Of a stretch of 64,000 bases of DNA, positions 61,964-64,000 are shown in pieces. The stretch comes from an uncultured Actinomycetes bacterium (GTDB taxonomy: Bacteria; Actinomycetota; Actinomycetes; Mycobacteriales; Nakamurellaceae): NCBI GenBank assembly GCA_937926105.1, contig CALANS010000212.1, forward strand, positions 124,001 to 188,000, read 5' to 3'. The notes beneath the pieces are model-generated. The model was not told the DNA's origin and searched no databases. It saw nothing but the letters and a program-made list of their open reading frames with translations. How positions within the stretch are numbered: the stretch's first letter is position 1; each line of letters opens with the position of its first letter. Position numbers and translations under genes: made by a program.

Positions 61964-62095
61964 CAGGTCATGAGTTCCAGCATCAAGCCCCGGCTCGCTG
62001 GGCGGCAACCCTCCACACGCGGTGGGGTGCCCCGGGTGATGACCAGGCGGTCTGCCATCCCGGCGGATCGCAAGCGCGGTCCGCGTGCGGCGGGC
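61964..62095 (+). ncRNA. SAM-IV riboswitch
   Basis: The sequence has the actinomycete SAM-IV pattern: GGTCATGAG (61966), CCAGCATCAAGCCCCGGCTC, GGCGGCAACCCTCC, GCGGTGGGGTGCCCCGGGTG and ATGACCAGG closing P1 with GGTCAT. An additional hairpin CGCA..CGCGG-T-CCGCG-TGCG (62069-62089) follows, in the place of the class-specific 3' stems. It controls metY (and metX) in response to S-adenosylmethionine. A start codon for a short leader ORF lies 25 nt downstream. Confidence 0.9.
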
Positions 62096-62119
62096 CCAGT
62101 TGACGCAAGGAGCGCCGCT

Positions 62120-62149
62120 GTGTGTCGTCGAATGTGTTGTCACCGCTGA
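62120..62149 (+). CDS. Cys-rich leader peptide (nine residues)
   Basis: GTG 62120 opens V-C-R-R-M-C-C-H-R then TGA at 62147-62149. AAGGAG (62107-62112) is seven bases upstream, a near-perfect ribosome site, so the ORF is very likely translated. Three of nine codons are Cys. Short Cys-rich upstream ORFs of the CCHR/CCR kind control sulfur genes in mycobacteria by cysteine-responsive attenuation: ribosomes stall when cysteine is short and the downstream genes are switched on. Here it lies between a SAM-IV riboswitch and metY, which uses sulfide or Cys-derived sulfur. ATG at 62132 could give a shorter M-C-C-H-R. Confidence 0.75.
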   Translation: MCRRMCCHR

Positions 62150-62340
62150 CCCCCCGCTGACGCGCACCCTGTGCCGCGAGGCCATCCGGGGTACTCCCGG
62201 CCCTGCCGCGCGGCATCGTCAGCACCCTGCCAGCACTCCCGCGGGACCGTCACGTCCGGCCGCACGTGGACGTCGCCGACACCGCATCTCCCGCACCGAC
62301 TTTCCGGCCCCCGCGCCGACAACCATCTGGAGCACAGCAC

Positions 62341-63657
62341 ATGTCCCCGAACTGGTCTTTTGAGACCCGACAGATCCATGCCGGTCAGGCCGCCGACTCC
62401 GCCACCGGATCCCGCACCCTGCCCATCTACCAGACCACCTCGTTCGTCTTCGACGATGCAGAGCAGGCCGCCAGCCGGTTCGCGCTGGCCGAATTCGGCC
62501 CGATCTACACCCGGATCGGCAACCCCACCACCGAGGTGGTGGAGAACCGGATCGCCAATCTGGAGGGCGGCGTTGGTGCGCTACTGCTGGCCTCGGGTTC
62601 GGCAGCCAACACCCTGGCCATCCTGAACGTCGCGGAGGCAGGCGACCACATCGTGGCCAGCCCCAGTCTGTATGGCGGCACCTACAACCTGTTCGAGCAC
62701 TCCCTGCCCAAGCTCGGCATCGACGTCACCTTCGTGGCCAACCCCGACGACCCGGAGTCCTGGCGGGCCGCGGCCACCGATAAGACCAAGGCATTCTTCG
62801 GTGAGACCGTCTCCAACCCGAAGTCCGACGTGCTGGACATCGAGGCGGTCGCGGCCGTGGCGCACCAGGTCGGCGTGCCGCTGATCGTGGACAACACCAT
62901 CCCCAGTCCGTACCTGCTGCGCCCGCTGTCCTTCGGCGCCGACGTGGTGGTGCATTCGGCCACCAAGTATCTGGGCGGACACGGCAGCGCGATCGGCGGC
63001 GTGATCGTGGACGGTGGCAGCTTCGACTACGCGGCCCACCCCGAGCGGTTCCCGGGCTTCAACACCCCCGACCCCAGCTACAACGGCCTGACCTACGCGC
63101 GCGACCTGGGTGTCGGTTCCGCGCTGGGCGCGAACCTCGCGTACATCCTCAAGGCCCGCGTACAGCTGTTGCGCGATCTCGGCCCCGCGCTGTCGCCGTT
63201 CAACGCCTTCCTGATCGAGCAGGGCATCGAGACCCTGTCGCTGCGGATGGAGCGGCATGTGGCCAACGCCCGTGCGGTCGCCGCATGGCTGGAGCAGCGC
63301 GAGGACGTCGAGTCCGTCAGCTACGCGAGCCTGCCGTCCAGCCCCTGGTACGAGCTGGCGCAGAAGTACACCCCGCAGGGTGCGGGCGCGGTGCTGGCGT
63401 TCCAGATCGCGGGCGGGCTGGAGGCCGGTAAGCGCTTCGTCTCGGCGCTGCAGCTGCATTCGCATGTGGCCAATATCGGTGACGTGCGTTCGCTGGTGAT
63501 CCACCCGGCGTCGACGACGCACTCACAGCTGTCCGAACGGGAGCAGCAGGCCGCCGGCGTGACCCCGGGTCTGGTGCGGCTGTCGGTCGGCATCGAGCAC
63601 ATCGACGATATTTTGGCCGACCTCGAGCAGGGCTTCATCGCCGCCAAGGGTGCCTGA
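62341..63657 (+). CDS. metY: O-acetylhomoserine sulfhydrylase (aminocarboxypropyltransferase)
   Basis: PLP enzyme that makes homocysteine from O-acetylhomoserine and sulfide. The 438-residue chain has TRQIHAGQAADSATGSRTLPIYQT, YTRIGNPT, SGSAANTLAIL, NPKSDVLDIEAVA, DNTIPSPYLLRP and the PLP Lys in HSATKYLGGHGSAIGG. Length and C-terminus (RLSVGIEHIDDILADLEQGF) fit MetY rather than shorter cystathionine synthases. ATG 62341 begins SPNWSFETRQ; the frame extends to 62266 without a ribosome site. It lies downstream of the SAM-IV riboswitch and Cys-leader, and is followed 21 bp later by metX. Confidence 0.95.
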   Translation: MSPNWSFETRQIHAGQAADSATGSRTLPIYQTTSFVFDDAEQAASRFALAEFGPIYTRIGNPTTEVVENRIANLEGGVGALLLASGSAANTLAILNVAEAGDHIVASPSLYGGTYNLFEHSLPKLGIDVTFVANPDDPESWRAAATDKTKAFFGETVSNPKSDVLDIEAVAAVAHQVGVPLIVDNTIPSPYLLRPLSFGADVVVHSATKYLGGHGSAIGGVIVDGGSFDYAAHPERFPGFNTPDPSYNGLTYARDLGVGSALGANLAYILKARVQLLRDLGPALSPFNAFLIEQGIETLSLRMERHVANARAVAAWLEQREDVESVSYASLPSSPWYELAQKYTPQGAGAVLAFQIAGGLEAGKRFVSALQLHSHVANIGDVRSLVIHPASTTHSQLSEREQQAAGVTPGLVRLSVGIEHIDDILADLEQGFIAAKGA

Positions 63658-63678
63658 GCCGATCTGGATCGAGGGCAG

Positions 63679-64000
63679 ATGACGATCGTGACGCCGCGCG
63701 CCGGTGCGACTCCCCAGGGGGTCGTGCCGGTGCGCGCACCCCAATCTGCGGTCCGGCGCTTCCTGCGCATCGGCGATCTGCGGACCGAACACGGCGAGCT
63801 GCTGCGGGATGTCGCGGTCGCTTACGAGTGCTGGGGGGAGCTCAACGCCGCGCGGGACAACGCGGTGCTGGTGGAGCACGCGCTGACCGGTGACGCGCAC
63901 GTGGTGGGGCCGGCCGGTCCCGGGCAACGCAGCCCGGGCTGGTGGGATGGGCTGATCGGTCCGGGCGCGCCGCTGGACACCGACCGGATGTTCGTGATCG
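63679..64000 (+). CDS. metX: Homoserine O-acetyltransferase, 5' part (cut by window end)
   Basis: Makes O-acetylhomoserine for MetY. The 107 visible residues, MTIVTPRAGATPQG... to DTDRMFVI, carry YECWGELNAARDNAVLVEHALTGDAHVVG and WWDGLIGPGAPLDTDRMFV, which are the conserved N-terminal parts of the alpha/beta-hydrolase MetX. ATG 63679 follows GAGGGCAG. It is in the metY operon and so under the same riboswitch and leader. Confidence 0.93.
   Translation, partial: MTIVTPRAGATPQGVVPVRAPQSAVRRFLRIGDLRTEHGELLRDVAVAYECWGELNAARDNAVLVEHALTGDAHVVGPAGPGQRSPGWWDGLIGPGAPLDTDRMFVI

Overview
The window is a high-GC actinobacterial chromosome segment. The evidence is the GC-rich codon use, the many GTG starts and four-base ATGA/GTGA gene overlaps, an actinomycete-type SAM-IV riboswitch, and the gene order prs-glmU-(tRNA-Gln)-mfd ... 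SurA-like lipoprotein-mazG, which resembles the prsA-glmU-mfd-mazG-lpqU neighbourhood of mycobacteria. The genus cannot be fixed from sequence alone. No transposase, integrase, CRISPR array, rRNA or replication origin was seen.

Layout. (1) 1-2415, minus strand: a three-gene unit made of a Tat-exported, 18-cysteine phospholipase-A2-like protein, a MauE/thioredoxin fusion, and a membrane-anchored protein cut by the window edge. (2) 2558-11595, housekeeping: threonine aldolase, prs, glmU, tRNA-Gln(TTG), a fatty-acid desaturase and mfd. (3) 12010-48246: an exopolysaccharide/surface island of about 36 kb lying between mfd and the SurA-like lipoprotein/mazG pair. It holds a priming polyprenyl glycosylphosphotransferase, Wzx flippase, Wzy polymerase and two Wzz-like proteins, but no tyrosine kinase. 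It also holds five further glycosyltransferase genes, one of them a double-domain fusion, and enzymes for UDP-ManNAc(A) and a 3-amino-sugar uronate (WlbA/WlbE/WlbD-like). Three large secreted proteins share DUF4082 and beta-helix modules. The rest is an MFS carrier, a beta-propeller protein, a DUF4012 protein and a small LAxTG cell-wall protein. (4) 48335-50019: SurA-like lipoprotein and mazG.

(5) 50027-51093: one AbiEi/DUF559-type gene bracketed by 45-bp inverted, internally palindromic repeats. (6) 51103-54497: a self-contained TetR-ABC exporter operon with a palindromic operator at the tetR start. (7) 54752-55789: a Gfo/Idh/MocA oxidoreductase. (8) 55902-61895: two candidate NrdR boxes 32 bp apart, a cobalamin riboswitch, nrdA, nrdB and an Nramp (MntH) transporter. 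NrdB has Phe in place of the radical Tyr and Glu as first metal ligand, as in class Ic (Mn/Fe) enzymes, which fits the neighbouring manganese transporter. (9) 61928-64000: a strong promoter, a SAM-IV riboswitch, a cysteine-rich leader ORF (V-C-R-R-M-C-C-H-R), metY and the start of metX. This looks like two-input control (SAM and cysteine) of methionine synthesis.

How the parts work together. In the island, UDP-sugars made by WecB/WecC/WlbA/DegT/acetyltransferases would be assembled on undecaprenyl phosphate by the priming transferase, the WecG-like enzyme and the GTs, flipped by Wzx, polymerised by Wzy under Wzz-like control, and modified or bound outside by the beta-helix and DUF4082 proteins. 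The most novel-looking items are the repeat-flanked DUF559 cassette, the Tat PLA2/MauE-Trx unit, the SAM-IV plus Cys-leader tandem, and the layered control of a predicted class Ic ribonucleotide reductase.
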